Shown here: piece after piece, positions 22,386 to 32,373 of the stretch | Position numbering within the stretch: the stretch's first letter is position 1 | How the letters are laid out: every line of letters starts with the position of its first letter | Assembly (NCBI RefSeq): GCF_001441535.1 | Contig: NZ_LMAU01000002.1 | Coordinates: forward strand, 496,001 to 560,000 | Source: Tsuneonella troitsensis | GTDB taxonomy: Bacteria > Pseudomonadota > Alphaproteobacteria > Sphingomonadales > Sphingomonadaceae | Length of the DNA: 64,000 nt | Direction of reading: 5' to 3' | Made by a program: the position numbers and the translations under genes | Notes under the pieces: model-generated | Told to the model about the DNA's origin: nothing | Database searches by the model: none | What the model saw: only the letters and a program-made list of their open reading frames with translations

Positions 22386-23355
22386 CACGGGGCAGGCGAG
22401 AGCGAAGGTGGCTGTGCTCGTGTCCGGAGCTGGCACCAACATGGCGGCCTTGCTTTACGCAAGTCGGCTTCCGGGAGCGGCTTACGAAATCGTCCTTGTC
22501 GCCAGCAACAACCCCGATGCTGCCGCACTGAAGCTGGCAGAAGCGGAAGGGCTTGCCACTTTCGCGCTCGATCACAGGGGGATGGACCGCGCTGCGCACG
22601 ACGCGGCGATGGACACCGCCATCCGCCAAGCCGGCGCGGATTACATCGCCCTGGCCGGATACATGCGGGTGCTGGGTCCGGACATGGTCGATCGGTGGGA
22701 AGGTAGGATCCTCAACATCCATCCTTCGCTTCTTCCGAAATATCGCGGTCTGCACACGCACCGCGCGGCGCTGGAAGCTGGCGATACAGTGGCAGGTTGC
22801 AGCGTCCACCTGGTGACTCGCGATCTCGACGCTGGCGACGTCCTTGCGCAGGCAACCGTCGCGATCCGCCCCGACGACACGGAGGCAAGTCTCGCGGACA
22901 GGGTGCGCATCGCGGAGCACCAGCTCTATTCGCGGGTGGTAAGCAAGTATGTCTCGCGTCCGAATGACCCTGCCTGGCTGCTCGAAAATATCCGCAGGCT
23001 GGCCCTGCAGCTGCCCGAAACGCATGAGCGCGAAAGTCACGGCTCACCCGGCTGGCGCGTGGGGAGCGAGAAATCGGGCAAGTTCTTCGCCTATTTCGCC
23101 GACCAGCACCACGGTACGCCGCACATATCGCTGCTGGTGAAGACCGGCAGCATGGACGAGTTGGAAGGACTGATCGAGACTCAGCCGCACGCCTACCATA
23201 AGCCGGCCTATTACGGAGCCAGCGGCTGGGTCGGCTTGATACTCAACCGCCCCGGTCTGGACTGGGACGGCGTCGCCGAATGGTTGCAGCGCAGCTGGCG
23301 TTCGGTTGCGCCCAAGGGCGTCACCCGGTTGCTAGACGTGGCTGACGAATTCTGA
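22378..23355 (+). CDS. purN: Phosphoribosylglycinamide formyltransferase fused to a YjbR/MmcQ-like domain
   Basis: About 325 residues from TTG 22378 (GTG 22408 and ATG 22303 are alternatives; the last overlaps purM by 83 bases). The first 200 residues are Pur[15 protein letters not shown], the formyl-transfer core [18 protein letters not shown] with the catalytic Asn and His, and [12 protein letters not shown]. The remaining roughly 110 residues ([38 protein letters not shown]) look like the YjbR/MmcQ double-wing DNA-binding-like fold. I read this as one continuous fusion protein. The added domain has no known role in purine synthesis. Confidence 0.88.
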   Translation: MPDTGQARAKVAVLVSGAGTNMAALLYASRLPGAAYEIVLVASNNPDAAALKLAEAEGLATFALDHRGMDRAAHDAAMDTAIRQAGADYIALAGYMRVLGPDMVDRWEGRILNIHPSLLPKYRGLHTHRAALEAGDTVAGCSVHLVTRDLDAGDVLAQATVAIRPDDTEASLADRVRIAEHQLYSRVVSKYVSRPNDPAWLLENIRRLALQLPETHERESHGSPGWRVGSEKSGKFFAYFADQHHGTPHISLLVKTGSMDELEGLIETQPHAYHKPAYYGASGWVGLILNRPGLDWDGVAEWLQRSWRSVAPKGVTRLLDVADEF

Positions 23356-24554
23356 TGGCACCTCCACGCCCGCACCCGCTGGCCGTGGCACCGGCGGCGC
23401 TATCTGCAGACCGTGCGATCGCCGCCATGTGGAAAAGGGGCATCACCCGCAAGCCGCCGCTCGATCCCGATCACCTCTGGGAGATTGGCGCACGCGGTTT
23501 CGATGCGGCGGACGAAAGCGGTGGGAGAAGCCCCGAAGACGTCGCGGATTTTCGCTTGCGGCTCTCTCGACTTTGCGCGTCGCTGAGGGAAGAGGCCGAA
23601 CTCAATGCGCTGGGGCATACGATGGCCTATGGCCAGCTGACTGGTGCTATTCGCAAACGTCACGCCCTGGGCCGATTGTGGCGCCACCGTCCCGAAATCC
23701 TCGAGACGCCGATCGCGCCACCGATCGTGGTGGCGGGCCAAATGCGCAGCGGTACTACGCGGATTCACCGCCTTCTGGCGGCCGACCCGGCCCACACCGG
23801 CACCCGGTTCTGCAACAGTTTCGACCCGGTGCCCGAGCGGCCCGATTTCAGGCCGGCAAAGGCAGCATTCGCTCTCGCTGTCGCACGGCGGATCAATCCC
23901 TGGCTCGATACGCTGCATCCGTTCGGTGCGACACGCTCCGACGAGGAGATCGGTTGGCTTTCGGCGGCGCTCAATCCCTGTGCATTCGAAGCGCAGTGGC
24001 ACATTCCGTCCTACGTGGCTTTTAGCGAAGCGCGAGATTCCGCACCCATTTACAATGAGTTCGCGCGCATTCTGCGCACGGACTGCGTGGCAATGGGCAA
24101 CGCGTCGCGGCCGCGGGTCCTCAAGTGCCCACAGTTCGCGGAAGACCTCCCCGCGTTGCTCGCTGCCCTGCCTTCCGCACGGGTGGTCATCACCAAGAGA
24201 GAAACCGAAGCGGTGCTGGACAGCACCGTATCGATGGTCGCCAGCCAGTCCGCCTTTCAATCGGACATTCGAAACCTCGACGCGATCCTCACCGAATGGC
24301 GCCGCAAGCTAACGCTTCGCGAGCGACGGACAGCCGAGGGTTTGCATGCGCACGACGGGCCTGTGGCAACGATACAATACGCAGCGATAAATGCAGACTG
24401 GCGCGCGGCCATCGCGTCAGCATATTCCGACCTCGGCATCGAGCTAAACGGGCAAGCCATCGCAGCGATGGAACGCGAGCAGGCGGCTGCCGAGAAATCG
24501 CCCCATCACCACCATGCGGGCACATTGCACCAGTTTGCCCGCGCGCGGACCTAG
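23355..24554 (+). CDS. Sulfotransferase family protein
   Basis: 399 residues. The PAPS 5'-phosphosulfate loop is VVAGQMRSGTTRIHRLLAADP (about residue 125 onward), and the 3'-phosphate-binding region around RVVITKRETEAVLDSTVSMV follows. A histidine cluster sits near the C-terminus. Its ATG overlaps the purN stop by one base (TGATG), suggesting coupling. The acceptor is unknown. Its stop codon shares the palindrome CTAG with the stop of the convergent methyltransferase pseudogene. Confidence 0.82.
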   Translation: MAPPRPHPLAVAPAALSADRAIAAMWKRGITRKPPLDPDHLWEIGARGFDAADESGGRSPEDVADFRLRLSRLCASLREEAELNALGHTMAYGQLTGAIRKRHALGRLWRHRPEILETPIAPPIVVAGQMRSGTTRIHRLLAADPAHTGTRFCNSFDPVPERPDFRPAKAAFALAVARRINPWLDTLHPFGATRSDEEIGWLSAALNPCAFEAQWHIPSYVAFSEARDSAPIYNEFARILRTDCVAMGNASRPRVLKCPQFAEDLPALLAALPSARVVITKRETEAVLDSTVSMVASQSAFQSDIRNLDAILTEWRRKLTLRERRTAEGLHAHDGPVATIQYAAINADWRAAIASAYSDLGIELNGQAIAAMEREQAAAEKSPHHHHAGTLHQFARART

Positions 24555-25285
24555 CGCCTACCGACCCCCGGAATGACCGATCCAACGCGCGTCCGGTAAT
24601 TGATGTAACGCTCTCCGAAATGATCGACGAGGTCGCGTTCTTCATGCGCGATGCCGATGAAGATATATATCGTCATGCCCAGCGCGAGCAGGAGATGACT
24701 ATACGTCATGTCCGGCGTTGCCCAAAAAGCGATCAGGAAACCCGTATAGATCGGATGCCTGATCCAGCGATAGAAGAACGGAGTGCGAAACTCCTGCGGT
24801 GGAGGCTCAACGCCCCGGGTGTGACGCCAGGCTTGGGCGATCCCGAACAATTCGAAATGACTGATCAGCCAGGTGGCGATGAACAGGATCGTCCAGCCCA
24901 TCAAAAAGACCCCCCAGATTGCGATCCGGATCGGTTCGGAGGATATTGACCAGACCGTGCCCTCGATCGGGTGCCAGAAGGCGAACAAGGCGACGAGACA
25001 CAACGCAGCGGCGAGACAATAGACCGAACGCTCGATGGCTGGTGGAACGATGCGGGCCTAGGCCGCCTTGAAGCCCGGTCGGGCCATCACGGAGTGCTGC
25101 AAGCCAAAGAGGGCGATCAGTGCAATGTCGATAATTGCGGCAGTCAACGGTGTGGCGGGCAGCCCCTTGTCGACATTTGTCGGCAACCAGTCGATTCCGG
25201 CGGTGAACCCGACCAAGTAGACGAAGGATCCGAAAAACGCGGCGTAGCAAACCAATGCGATCGGTATGGCAAGGATTCGACTCAT
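24551..25285 (-). pseudogene. mddA: MddA/NnrU-like membrane methyltransferase interrupted by one amber codon
   Basis: Two reading frames in the same phase make one protein of the methanethiol S-methyltransferase/isoprenylcysteine methyltransferase type. The first part, from ATG 25285 with a good GGGGAGA ribosome site, ends in QHSVMARPGFKAA and a TAG at 25060-25058. The second continues without a frame change as ARIVPPAIERSVYCLAAALC and carries the catalytic C-terminal region RHPIYTGFLIAFW and HEERDLVDHFGERY. The stop sits where relatives usually have tryptophan, so a single TGG to TAG change explains it. All else appears intact, so the loss is recent, a sequencing error, or suppressed. Confidence 0.82.
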
Positions 25286-25371
25286 CTTCTTTCTCCCCAG
25301 AGAAAGATGCACACGACCCTGCAGCCACATTCGTATCACCAATCGCACCAAGCGGCAAAAGCGCCTGACAA

Positions 25372-25812
25372 TCAGGGTGTGCCAGGCCTCTTCGGCGCGC
25401 GATGGGACATATCGATCGCCTTGTCGGGCGCGAGTGCGCGACTAAGCGCGGGAGGAGAGCCGTCGGCCCAAGATTGCCATTCGCCGATCTGCATTCCTTC
25501 GCAGCGGGCACGCCAGACCGCGCGGCGGCGGCCGATCGCCGGATTGTCGCTGCTGACCCAGCCACGCATGAGAACATATGGATCGCTGAAGCTGCTGGAC
25601 TCCACCTCGATATGGAACCCAGGGTCTGCGGCGAACAATGCGCGGCAGCCGGCGATGACAAGCTCCCTGCCCGTCACACCCTCGCGCCAACTATCGATAT
25701 AGGTGAAATCGTCGGTCACGAGCGCGCCCATCGCATGGGCATCGTGCGCGTTGATCGCCGCCACGAAGCGCGCGGCCAGAGCCTTGCATTTCCGACCACG
25801 ATTCCATAGCAT
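25372..25812 (-). CDS. SnoaL/NTF2-like family protein
   Basis: 146 residues. The pattern FVAAINAHDAHAMGALVTDDFTYIDS and GRELVIAGCRALFAADPGFH is typical of the SnoaL-like cone fold used by polyketide cyclases, ester hydrolases and many uncharacterised proteins. No catalytic residue can be assigned. ATG 25812 is the only well-placed start. It lies on the same strand upstream of the mddA-like pseudogene with an 86-base gap. Confidence 0.72.
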   Translation of the reverse strand: MLWNRGRKCKALAARFVAAINAHDAHAMGALVTDDFTYIDSWREGVTGRELVIAGCRALFAADPGFHIEVESSSFSDPYVLMRGWVSSDNPAIGRRRAVWRARCEGMQIGEWQSWADGSPPALSRALAPDKAIDMSHRAPKRPGTP

Positions 25813-25900
25813 CCCGGCGCGCTACCACGCACCCGGATCACCCGGCTATCACATTTGTTAAAGCGAGCCGGAGGCGGGATCAGCCGCCTCCATTGCTTAG

Positions 25901-26323
25901 TCAGCCGACGATTTCTTCGGGCTTGAAGAAATAATCGATCTCGATCTTGGCATTCTCTTCCGAGTCCGAACCATGGACCGAGTTGGCCTCGATACCCTCG
26001 GCAAAGGTCTTGCGGATTGTGCCCTCGGCCGCGTCGCTCGGGTTGGTCGCACCCATGATGTCGCGATTACGCTTCACCGCGTCCTCGCCCTCGAGCACCT
26101 GCACCACGACCGGGCCGCTGGTCATGAAATCGCACAGTTCGCCGAAGAAGGGACGCTCCTTGTGGACGGCGTAGAAGCCTTCGGCCTGATCGCGGGTCAT
26201 ATGAATACGCTTCGACGCGACGACGCGCAGGCCTGCGTCTTCCAGCATCTTGGTGACCGCGCCGGTCAGGTTGCGGCGGGTGGCGTCGGGCTTGATGATC
26301 GAAAAGGTGCGGGTGACCGCCAT
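25901..26323 (-). CDS. ndk: Nucleoside diphosphate kinase
   Basis: 140 residues, full length. Transfers the gamma phosphate between nucleoside triphosphates through a phosphohistidine. N-terminal [15 protein letters not shown] and the active-site block [15 protein letters not shown], with the catalytic His in VHGSDS, are intact. It is downstream of holC with a 74-base gap. Confidence 0.97.
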   Translation of the reverse strand: MAVTRTFSIIKPDATRRNLTGAVTKMLEDAGLRVVASKRIHMTRDQAEGFYAVHKERPFFGELCDFMTSGPVVVQVLEGEDAVKRNRDIMGATNPSDAAEGTIRKTFAEGIEANSVHGSDSEENAKIEIDYFFKPEEIVG

Positions 26324-26397
26324 GGGGATTTCCTTGCAGGCAATTGTGTCGGGGATTTGCGCGCGCCCCTAGCGATGCGGCGCGCCGTGCGCAAGCG

Positions 26398-26831
26398 TCA
26401 GGCCTTCTTCACCCACTTGCCGTCTTCCTGCGCAAAGTAGCTGCGCGTCACGTCATCGCGACCGTCGAACTCTCGCCAGACGGCTCGCGCAGGCACTACC
26501 CCGGCCTCTCCGAACAGCAGGAAAGTGCGCTCGAACGATTCGCCTTCGTCGCGCCATACGCCGTCCGCGAAGACCGCGACTTTTGCGCCGTTGACCGGAT
26601 CGCAATTTGCCGAGAGCAGGATCGGCTGGCGCGCTGCATGCGGCGCATCGGCCTCGCCGTTGGCCATGAATGCCGTTGGCTTTGATTCCCACAGAGCCTG
26701 GGAAATTGCCGTGCGGCGGTCGTCGTCGCCATCCAAAATCAGCAATCGATCGCCGCCGTCGCGTACGCGGCCCGCGATCAGAGCCACGATGCGCGCAACC
26801 GAACCTTCAGAATATTGCCAGAAGTCTACCT

Positions 26832-26835
<4 letters not shown>
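26398..26835 (-). CDS. holC: DNA polymerase III chi subunit
   Basis: 145 residues. HolC links the clamp-loader complex to SSB. Recognised from [11 protein letters not shown] at the N-terminus, [12 protein letters not shown] and [13 protein letters not shown] 26835 overlaps the stop of the preceding DUF2256 gene in a GTGA arrangement. An upstream ATG would add 32 residues that are not HolC-like. It belongs to the operon pepA-DUF2256-holC, possibly with ndk. Confidence 0.88.
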
Positions 26836-26981
<146 letters not shown>

Positions 26982-26989
26982 GTTGGAAC

Positions 26990-28444
26990 TCAGCCTTCCA
27001 GCGCGTCGCGCACGTAGCGGTCGATCAGGCGGACGCCGTAGCCGGTCGCGCCCTTGCCCCATGTCGCTCCTGGCTTGGCCGCCCAGACCATTCCCGCGAT
27101 GTCGCAGTGCGCCCACGGGCGTCCCTTATCGATGAACCGCTGGAGGAATTGCGCCGCCGTGATCGAGCCGCCTTCGCGCGGGCCGATGTTCTGCATGTCC
27201 GCGATCGGTGAATCGATCAATTTGTCGTAGGCGGGGCCGAGCGGCATCCGCCACAGCTTGTCTCCGCTCGACGTTCCGGCTTTCGCCAAGGCATCGGCAA
27301 GATCGTTGTCGTTGGCGAACATGCCGCCGTATTCGAAGCCGAGGCTGATGATCATCGCACCGGTCAAGGTTGCCAGATCGACGATCGCGACCGGATCGTG
27401 CTCCTTCTGCACCCAGGTCAGAGCATCGCACAGGACCAGGCGGCCTTCCGCGTCCGTGTTCAGTACCTCGACGGTCTGACCGCTCATCGTCGTCACCACG
27501 TCGCCGGGGCGCATCGCCTTGCCGTCCGGCATGTTCTCGACCAGGCCCATGACGCCGATGACGTTGGCTTTCGCCTTCCGCTTGGCGAGTGCCAGCATCG
27601 CGCCGGCGACGGCCCCGGCCCCGCCCATGTCCCACTTCATGTCGCCCATGCCGGGTCCCGGCTTGATGCTGATACCGCCGGTATCGAACGTGACACCCTT
27701 CCCGACGAAAGCCATCGGACGGCCGCCGGGTTCGCCCCCGTTCCACTTTACGGCAAGCAGGCGCGAAGGCTGCTCCGAACCTTGCCCCACGCCCAGAAGA
27801 GCCCCCATGCCGAGCTTCGTCATTTCCTCGACGCCGAGGACGGTGATTTCAAGGCCGGTGCCTTCATAGCGCTCGCGGCAACGGGCCACGAAACTTTCGG
27901 GGTAGATGATGTTCGCTGGCTCCGCGACGAGTTCGCGCGTGAACTCGATACCCTCGGCCACGGCCTCGGCATCCCGCCACGCCGCTTCGACGCCGGCGGA
28001 ACCGCCGATGCCCACGGCCTTTTTGAGAGTGACCTTCTGCTCGTCCTTCATCCGGGTGCGATAGCGATCGTGGCGCCAGGTACGCAGGCGAAGTCCCATC
28101 AGGACCGCAGCGGCTTCCTCGTCGGTCAAACCTTCCAGCTCGACCGCGATCGTGTCCGACCCGGAGCACGCAAACTTGGCGGCGAGCGCCCCGCCGGCCT
28201 TTTCCAAATTGGCGAGACGGCCCTCGTCGCCCTTGTCGCCGGCGCCCGCGATCGCGACGCGGACGATTTCGCCGTTGCGTCCGGCGAACCCGTCGAACAC
28301 CTGCCCCGCCTTGCCCGTGAACCGTGCGGTGCGCGCACCGTGCGCCAGCGTCGCTTCAAGGTCCGCCGGTAGGCTGTCCTGATTGACGACTCGAGCGACG
28401 ATCTGAGTCCCGGCAGGCACGGTCGCGGCGAATTGAATCTGCAT
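26990..28444 (-). CDS. pepA: Leucyl aminopeptidase (M17 family)
   Basis: 484 residues. The C-terminal catalytic domain contains [20 protein letters not shown], with Lys and Asp metal ligands, and [14 protein letters not shown], the M17 signature. It cleaves N-terminal residues in the cytoplasm, and E. coli PepA also acts in Xer recombination (family knowledge). It is the first gene of pepA-DUF2256-holC and lies back to back with lptD. Confidence 0.95.
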   Translation of the reverse strand: MQIQFAATVPAGTQIVARVVNQDSLPADLEATLAHGARTARFTGKAGQVFDGFAGRNGEIVRVAIAGAGDKGDEGRLANLEKAGGALAAKFACSGSDTIAVELEGLTDEEAAAVLMGLRLRTWRHDRYRTRMKDEQKVTLKKAVGIGGSAGVEAAWRDAEAVAEGIEFTRELVAEPANIIYPESFVARCRERYEGTGLEITVLGVEEMTKLGMGALLGVGQGSEQPSRLLAVKWNGGEPGGRPMAFVGKGVTFDTGGISIKPGPGMGDMKWDMGGAGAVAGAMLALAKRKAKANVIGVMGLVENMPDGKAMRPGDVVTTMSGQTVEVLNTDAEGRLVLCDALTWVQKEHDPVAIVDLATLTGAMIISLGFEYGGMFANDNDLADALAKAGTSSGDKLWRMPLGPAYDKLIDSPIADMQNIGPREGGSITAAQFLQRFIDKGRPWAHCDIAGMVWAAKPGATWGKGATGYGVRLIDRYVRDALEG

Positions 28445-28578
28445 GTTAGCTCCGAATATTGGCGTGCCCGGGCATGGAAAAACAACGCGTGACCCGAGGC
28501 AGGATGGCGATTGCGATTAGGCGGCAGTGCTGCGATAGGCAAGCGATGCTCCCCGCTTCGATCGGACCGCTGCAAGCC

Positions 28579-30891
28579 ATGAAACGCCGCTTGCCGAACG
28601 GCAATCGTGCCGGCTGCGCAAGCCTTGCCGCGCTGGCACTGGCTCTGTCGGCCTCTCCTGTCACCGCCCAGGACGGCGCTGCCGCCGGGATGGGGACGGT
28701 GGAGGAGCCGCAAGGCACGCCTCCCGACCTCACGACGCCGATTCCGCCGATCGACCCCGCCACGATGCCGCCCGCCCCCGGCGATGCAGAGCGAATCAAT
28801 TTCGAAGCGAATTCGGTTTCTTACGACCAGGACAACGACACCGTCACCGCGAGCGGAGACGTGGTCCTGCGAAGCGAGGATCGCTCTGTACGCGCCGATC
28901 AGGTGACATGGAGCCGGACGAGCGGTCAGATCGTCGCCACCGGCGATGTCCGCTTCGTCGACGAGGACGGCAACCAGCTGTACACCAGCCGCATCGAACT
29001 CAACGACGAGTTCGAGGCAGGGGCGATGGAGGATCTCCTCCTAGCCCTTCGGGAAGGCGGTAGGCTGGCCGCCGCCAATGGCGAGCGCCTAGCCGACGGT
29101 ACCATCGAGTTGACGACGGCGGCCTACACCGGCTGCGAGGTCGCGACCGAAGACCGCTGTCCTAAGGAACCCAGTTGGCGAATCACCGCAGACCGCGTGA
29201 TCTATTCGCCGGACGATAAGATCGTTCGGTTCAGAGGCGCGTATCTCGAAATATTCGGAGCTCGGCTCATCCCTCTCCCCGGGCTGTCGGTGCGAACCGA
29301 CGGGCGACCGGTCTCGGGCTTCCTGATCCCCGACATCCAGTATTCGCGCAACAACGGGCTCGAGGTTTCCGGCAGCTACTATCTCAACCTGGCGCCCAAC
29401 AAGGACCTGACGGTAAGCGCCTACGCATTTACCGACGCCCCGCCGATGGCCTCCGCGCAATGGCGGCACCTTACTGACCGGGGAGCCTATCAGGCCACTG
29501 GATATCTTACCTACAGCCGTCGGCTCGATCCCTTCGGCGGCGCCGCGAGCGGCGCCGACCGACTGCGCGGCTATATCTTCGCGAACGGTCGATTTCAGTT
29601 CGACCCGAACTGGAGCCTCACTTTTTCCGCTCGACGCGCGACCGACCGCACCTTCCTTCGTCGGTATGACATCAGCCGCGACGATCGCCTGCGTTCGATG
29701 ATCGAGATCGAGCGGATCGACCAGGATTCCTATCTCACCATCGCCGGCTATGCGACGCAGACCCTACGGTTGGGCGTGCCGCAGGGCCAGGTGCCGATCG
29801 CGCTGCCGATGATCGATTATCGCTATCGGCTCGACGCCCCGGGGATCGGCGGAAAATTGGAACTACAGGCCAATTCGCTCGCGCTGTTCCGACCGGAAGG
29901 GCAGGACACGCAACGGGCCTTTGCCGGGGCGAAATGGGACCTGAAGCAGATCACCGGCCTCGGGCAACTGGTCACCCTGACCGGCCTGTTGCGCGGCGAC
30001 GTGTACCATTCCGACGAGAACGAACTGACCGCGACCGCCATCTACCGTGGCAATCCGGGATGGGAAACGCGCGGAGTGGCGTTGGCGGCGGCCGATATCG
30101 AATGGCCGCTGATCGGCGCTGCGTTCGGGGGCACCCAGGTGCTGACCCCGCGTGTGCAGTTCGTCGTGACGCCTCGCATCCGCAACCTCGCCGTCCCGAA
30201 CGAAGATGCCCGCGCCATCGACCTAGAGGATTCGAACCTCTTTTCGCTCAACCGCTTCCCCGGCTACGACCGGATCGAGGATGGTCCGCGCGTTACCTAT
30301 GGAGTCGACTGGGAGCTTACGCGCCCCAACTGGCGGATCAGCACGACCGTGGGGCAGTCGGTCCGGCTGACCAACCGCGCGACGATCCTACCGGACGGAA
30401 CCGGCCTTTCGGAACGAGTGTCCGATTTCGTCGGAAGAACCGACGTGCGCTTCAGGGATTTCGTCAAGTTCACACATCGCTTCCGGCTGGACAAGGACAG
30501 CCTTGCGGTGCGGCGGAACGAGATCGACGCGACCGTCGGGTCGAGCAGGACCTATGCAGAAGTCGGGTACCTCCGTCTCAATCGCGACATCGCACCCACC
30601 ATCGAGGACTTGCGCGACCGCGAGGAGCTTCGGTTTGCAGGGCGGGTGGCGTTCGCCCGCTACTGGTCGGTTTTCGGATCGGGTGTATTCAACCTGACCG
30701 ACCGGTCTGAGGACCCGACGTTCAGCGCCGACGGCTTCGATCCCATCCGCACACGGATCGGAGTGGCCTATCAGGACGATTGCCTAGAACTGGGCGCGAC
30801 CTGGCGCCGGGACTATCTGGACCAGGGGGATGCGCGCAGGGGCAACACCTTCCAGTTCTATTTCGCCTTGCGGAACCTTGGTTTCCGCTAG
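28579..30891 (+). CDS. lptD: LPS-assembly protein LptD
   Basis: 770 residues from ATG 28579; in-frame starts at 28504 and 28474 are possible, but MKRRLPNGNRAGCASLAALA onward makes the best signal peptide. The N-terminal beta-jellyroll (INFEANSVSYDQDNDTVTAS, GDVVLRSEDRSVRADQVTW) is followed by a large outer-membrane barrel rich in alternating aromatic strands, ending FQFYFALRNLGFR with a terminal aromatic pattern. LptD with LptE inserts lipopolysaccharide in the outer membrane. It heads the lptD-surA-pdxA-rsmA cluster. Confidence 0.94.
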   Translation: MKRRLPNGNRAGCASLAALALALSASPVTAQDGAAAGMGTVEEPQGTPPDLTTPIPPIDPATMPPAPGDAERINFEANSVSYDQDNDTVTASGDVVLRSEDRSVRADQVTWSRTSGQIVATGDVRFVDEDGNQLYTSRIELNDEFEAGAMEDLLLALREGGRLAAANGERLADGTIELTTAAYTGCEVATEDRCPKEPSWRITADRVIYSPDDKIVRFRGAYLEIFGARLIPLPGLSVRTDGRPVSGFLIPDIQYSRNNGLEVSGSYYLNLAPNKDLTVSAYAFTDAPPMASAQWRHLTDRGAYQATGYLTYSRRLDPFGGAASGADRLRGYIFANGRFQFDPNWSLTFSARRATDRTFLRRYDISRDDRLRSMIEIERIDQDSYLTIAGYATQTLRLGVPQGQVPIALPMIDYRYRLDAPGIGGKLELQANSLALFRPEGQDTQRAFAGAKWDLKQITGLGQLVTLTGLLRGDVYHSDENELTATAIYRGNPGWETRGVALAAADIEWPLIGAAFGGTQVLTPRVQFVVTPRIRNLAVPNEDARAIDLEDSNLFSLNRFPGYDRIEDGPRVTYGVDWELTRPNWRISTTVGQSVRLTNRATILPDGTGLSERVSDFVGRTDVRFRDFVKFTHRFRLDKDSLAVRRNEIDATVGSSRTYAEVGYLRLNRDIAPTIEDLRDREELRFAGRVAFARYWSVFGSGVFNLTDRSEDPTFSADGFDPIRTRIGVAYQDDCLELGATWRRDYLDQGDARRGNTFQFYFALRNLGFR

Positions 30892-30996
30892 TTGGCAGAG
30901 CCGCGTTAACGCGCTATCCGCCGCGCGCACTCAGCTTGGGTTAAGCCGTTCCGGCCCACCCGCCCGGGCTCAATCCGACGTCCCTTCCGGCCGTCG

Positions 30997-32373
30997 ATGC
31001 ATATGGACCAAGGCGTGATCGAACGAACCTTTTCCAAGTTGCTTTCCGGTGTTGCCGCGCTTGGCCTCGCCGTGTCTCCCATTGCCGCTGCCGCACAAGA
31101 TGCGCAGCCTGCCGAGCAGGCTCCGGTCGGCAACGGCCTCAACTTGCCCGGCAATATCGCCGTTCTCGGCCAGAACGATCCGAACACGCGCAAGCCAACG
31201 GCAGTGGTGAACGGTCAGATTGTGACCGGGACCGACGTGGACCAGCGCGTCGCCCTGGTGGTAGCCGCATCGCGCAGCGAAATCGCAGCAGATGAGTTGC
31301 AGCGCCTTCGCACCCAGGTCCTGCGCAACCTCATCGATGAGACGCTTCAGATCCAGGAAGCCCGCGCGCAGGAGATCACGATCAACCAGGCAGAGGTGGA
31401 TCAGACATACGCCCGCGTGGCGGCGCAGAACTTCGGCCAGAACGTCGATGCGATGGATGCATATCTCGAGCGCGTCGGCTCTTCCCCCGCTTCGCTGAAG
31501 CGCCAGATCCTTGGCGAGTTGTCCTGGCAGCGGCTCCTCCAGCGCAATGTCGCCCCGTTCGTCAACGTTTCGGCGGAGGAAGTGAACGAAATCATGGCCC
31601 GCCTCGAGGCGAGCCGGGGCACCGAGGAGTATCGCCTCGGTGAAATCTGGCTGGCGGCTACTCCGGAGAATCGTGAACAGGTACTCGCCAATATCGCCCA
31701 GATCATCGAGCAGCTGCGCCAGGGCGGCAGTTTCGTGGGATATGCCCGGCAGTACTCGGAATCCTCGACCGCCGCGGCGGGCGGAGACCTCGGGTTCGTG
31801 CGGCTTGAAATGCTGCCAAGCGAATTGGCCGTCGCTGCCCGCCAGATGCAGGTCGGTCAGCTCGTCGGGCCTATCGAGAATTCGGGCGGTTACAGCATTC
31901 TTGCGCTGATCGACAAGAAGGCGATCCTGACCGCCGATCCGCGTGATGCAGTCCTGAGCCTCAAGCAGATATCCTACGAATTCCAGGAGGGCATTGCCGA
32001 GGCGGAGGCACAGGCCGAACTGCAGAAGTTCGTGGCCGGTATCGGCCAGATGCGCGGTTGCGGAACGGCCGACGAAGTCGCGACGGGGATGGGCGCCAAG
32101 GTCGCCAGCAGCGACGGAATCGTTCTGCGGACGCTGCCGGAAGCCATCCAGGGGATGCTCGTCGATCTCCAGATCGGCCAGGTGACCCCGCCGTTCGGAG
32201 GTGTCGAGGACGGCGTGAGCGTGCTGATGCTGTGCGGTCGTGACGATCCGCAAACGGTCGGCGGCCCCAGCTTCGACGATCTCATGAACCAGCTCGAAGA
32301 CGACCGCATCAACAAGCGCGCCCAGCGTTACCTGCGCGACCTGCGCAACGATGCGGTGATCGAATACAACTGA
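30997..32373 (+). CDS. surA: Periplasmic chaperone / peptidyl-prolyl isomerase SurA
   Basis: 458 residues. A cleavable signal (GVAALGLAVSPIAAAAQDA) precedes the chaperone N-domain (AVVNGQIVTGTDVDQRVAL) and one recognisable parvulin-type domain (residues about 205-300: GGDLGFVRLEMLPSELAVAA, GQLVGPIENSGGYSIL). A second, degenerate isomerase region follows (GQVTPPFGGVEDG). It assists outer-membrane protein folding, including LptD encoded just upstream. The start could also be ATG 31003 or GTG 31015. Confidence 0.92.
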   Translation: MHMDQGVIERTFSKLLSGVAALGLAVSPIAAAAQDAQPAEQAPVGNGLNLPGNIAVLGQNDPNTRKPTAVVNGQIVTGTDVDQRVALVVAASRSEIAADELQRLRTQVLRNLIDETLQIQEARAQEITINQAEVDQTYARVAAQNFGQNVDAMDAYLERVGSSPASLKRQILGELSWQRLLQRNVAPFVNVSAEEVNEIMARLEASRGTEEYRLGEIWLAATPENREQVLANIAQIIEQLRQGGSFVGYARQYSESSTAAAGGDLGFVRLEMLPSELAVAARQMQVGQLVGPIENSGGYSILALIDKKAILTADPRDAVLSLKQISYEFQEGIAEAEAQAELQKFVAGIGQMRGCGTADEVATGMGAKVASSDGIVLRTLPEAIQGMLVDLQIGQVTPPFGGVEDGVSVLMLCGRDDPQTVGGPSFDDLMNQLEDDRINKRAQRYLRDLRNDAVIEYN

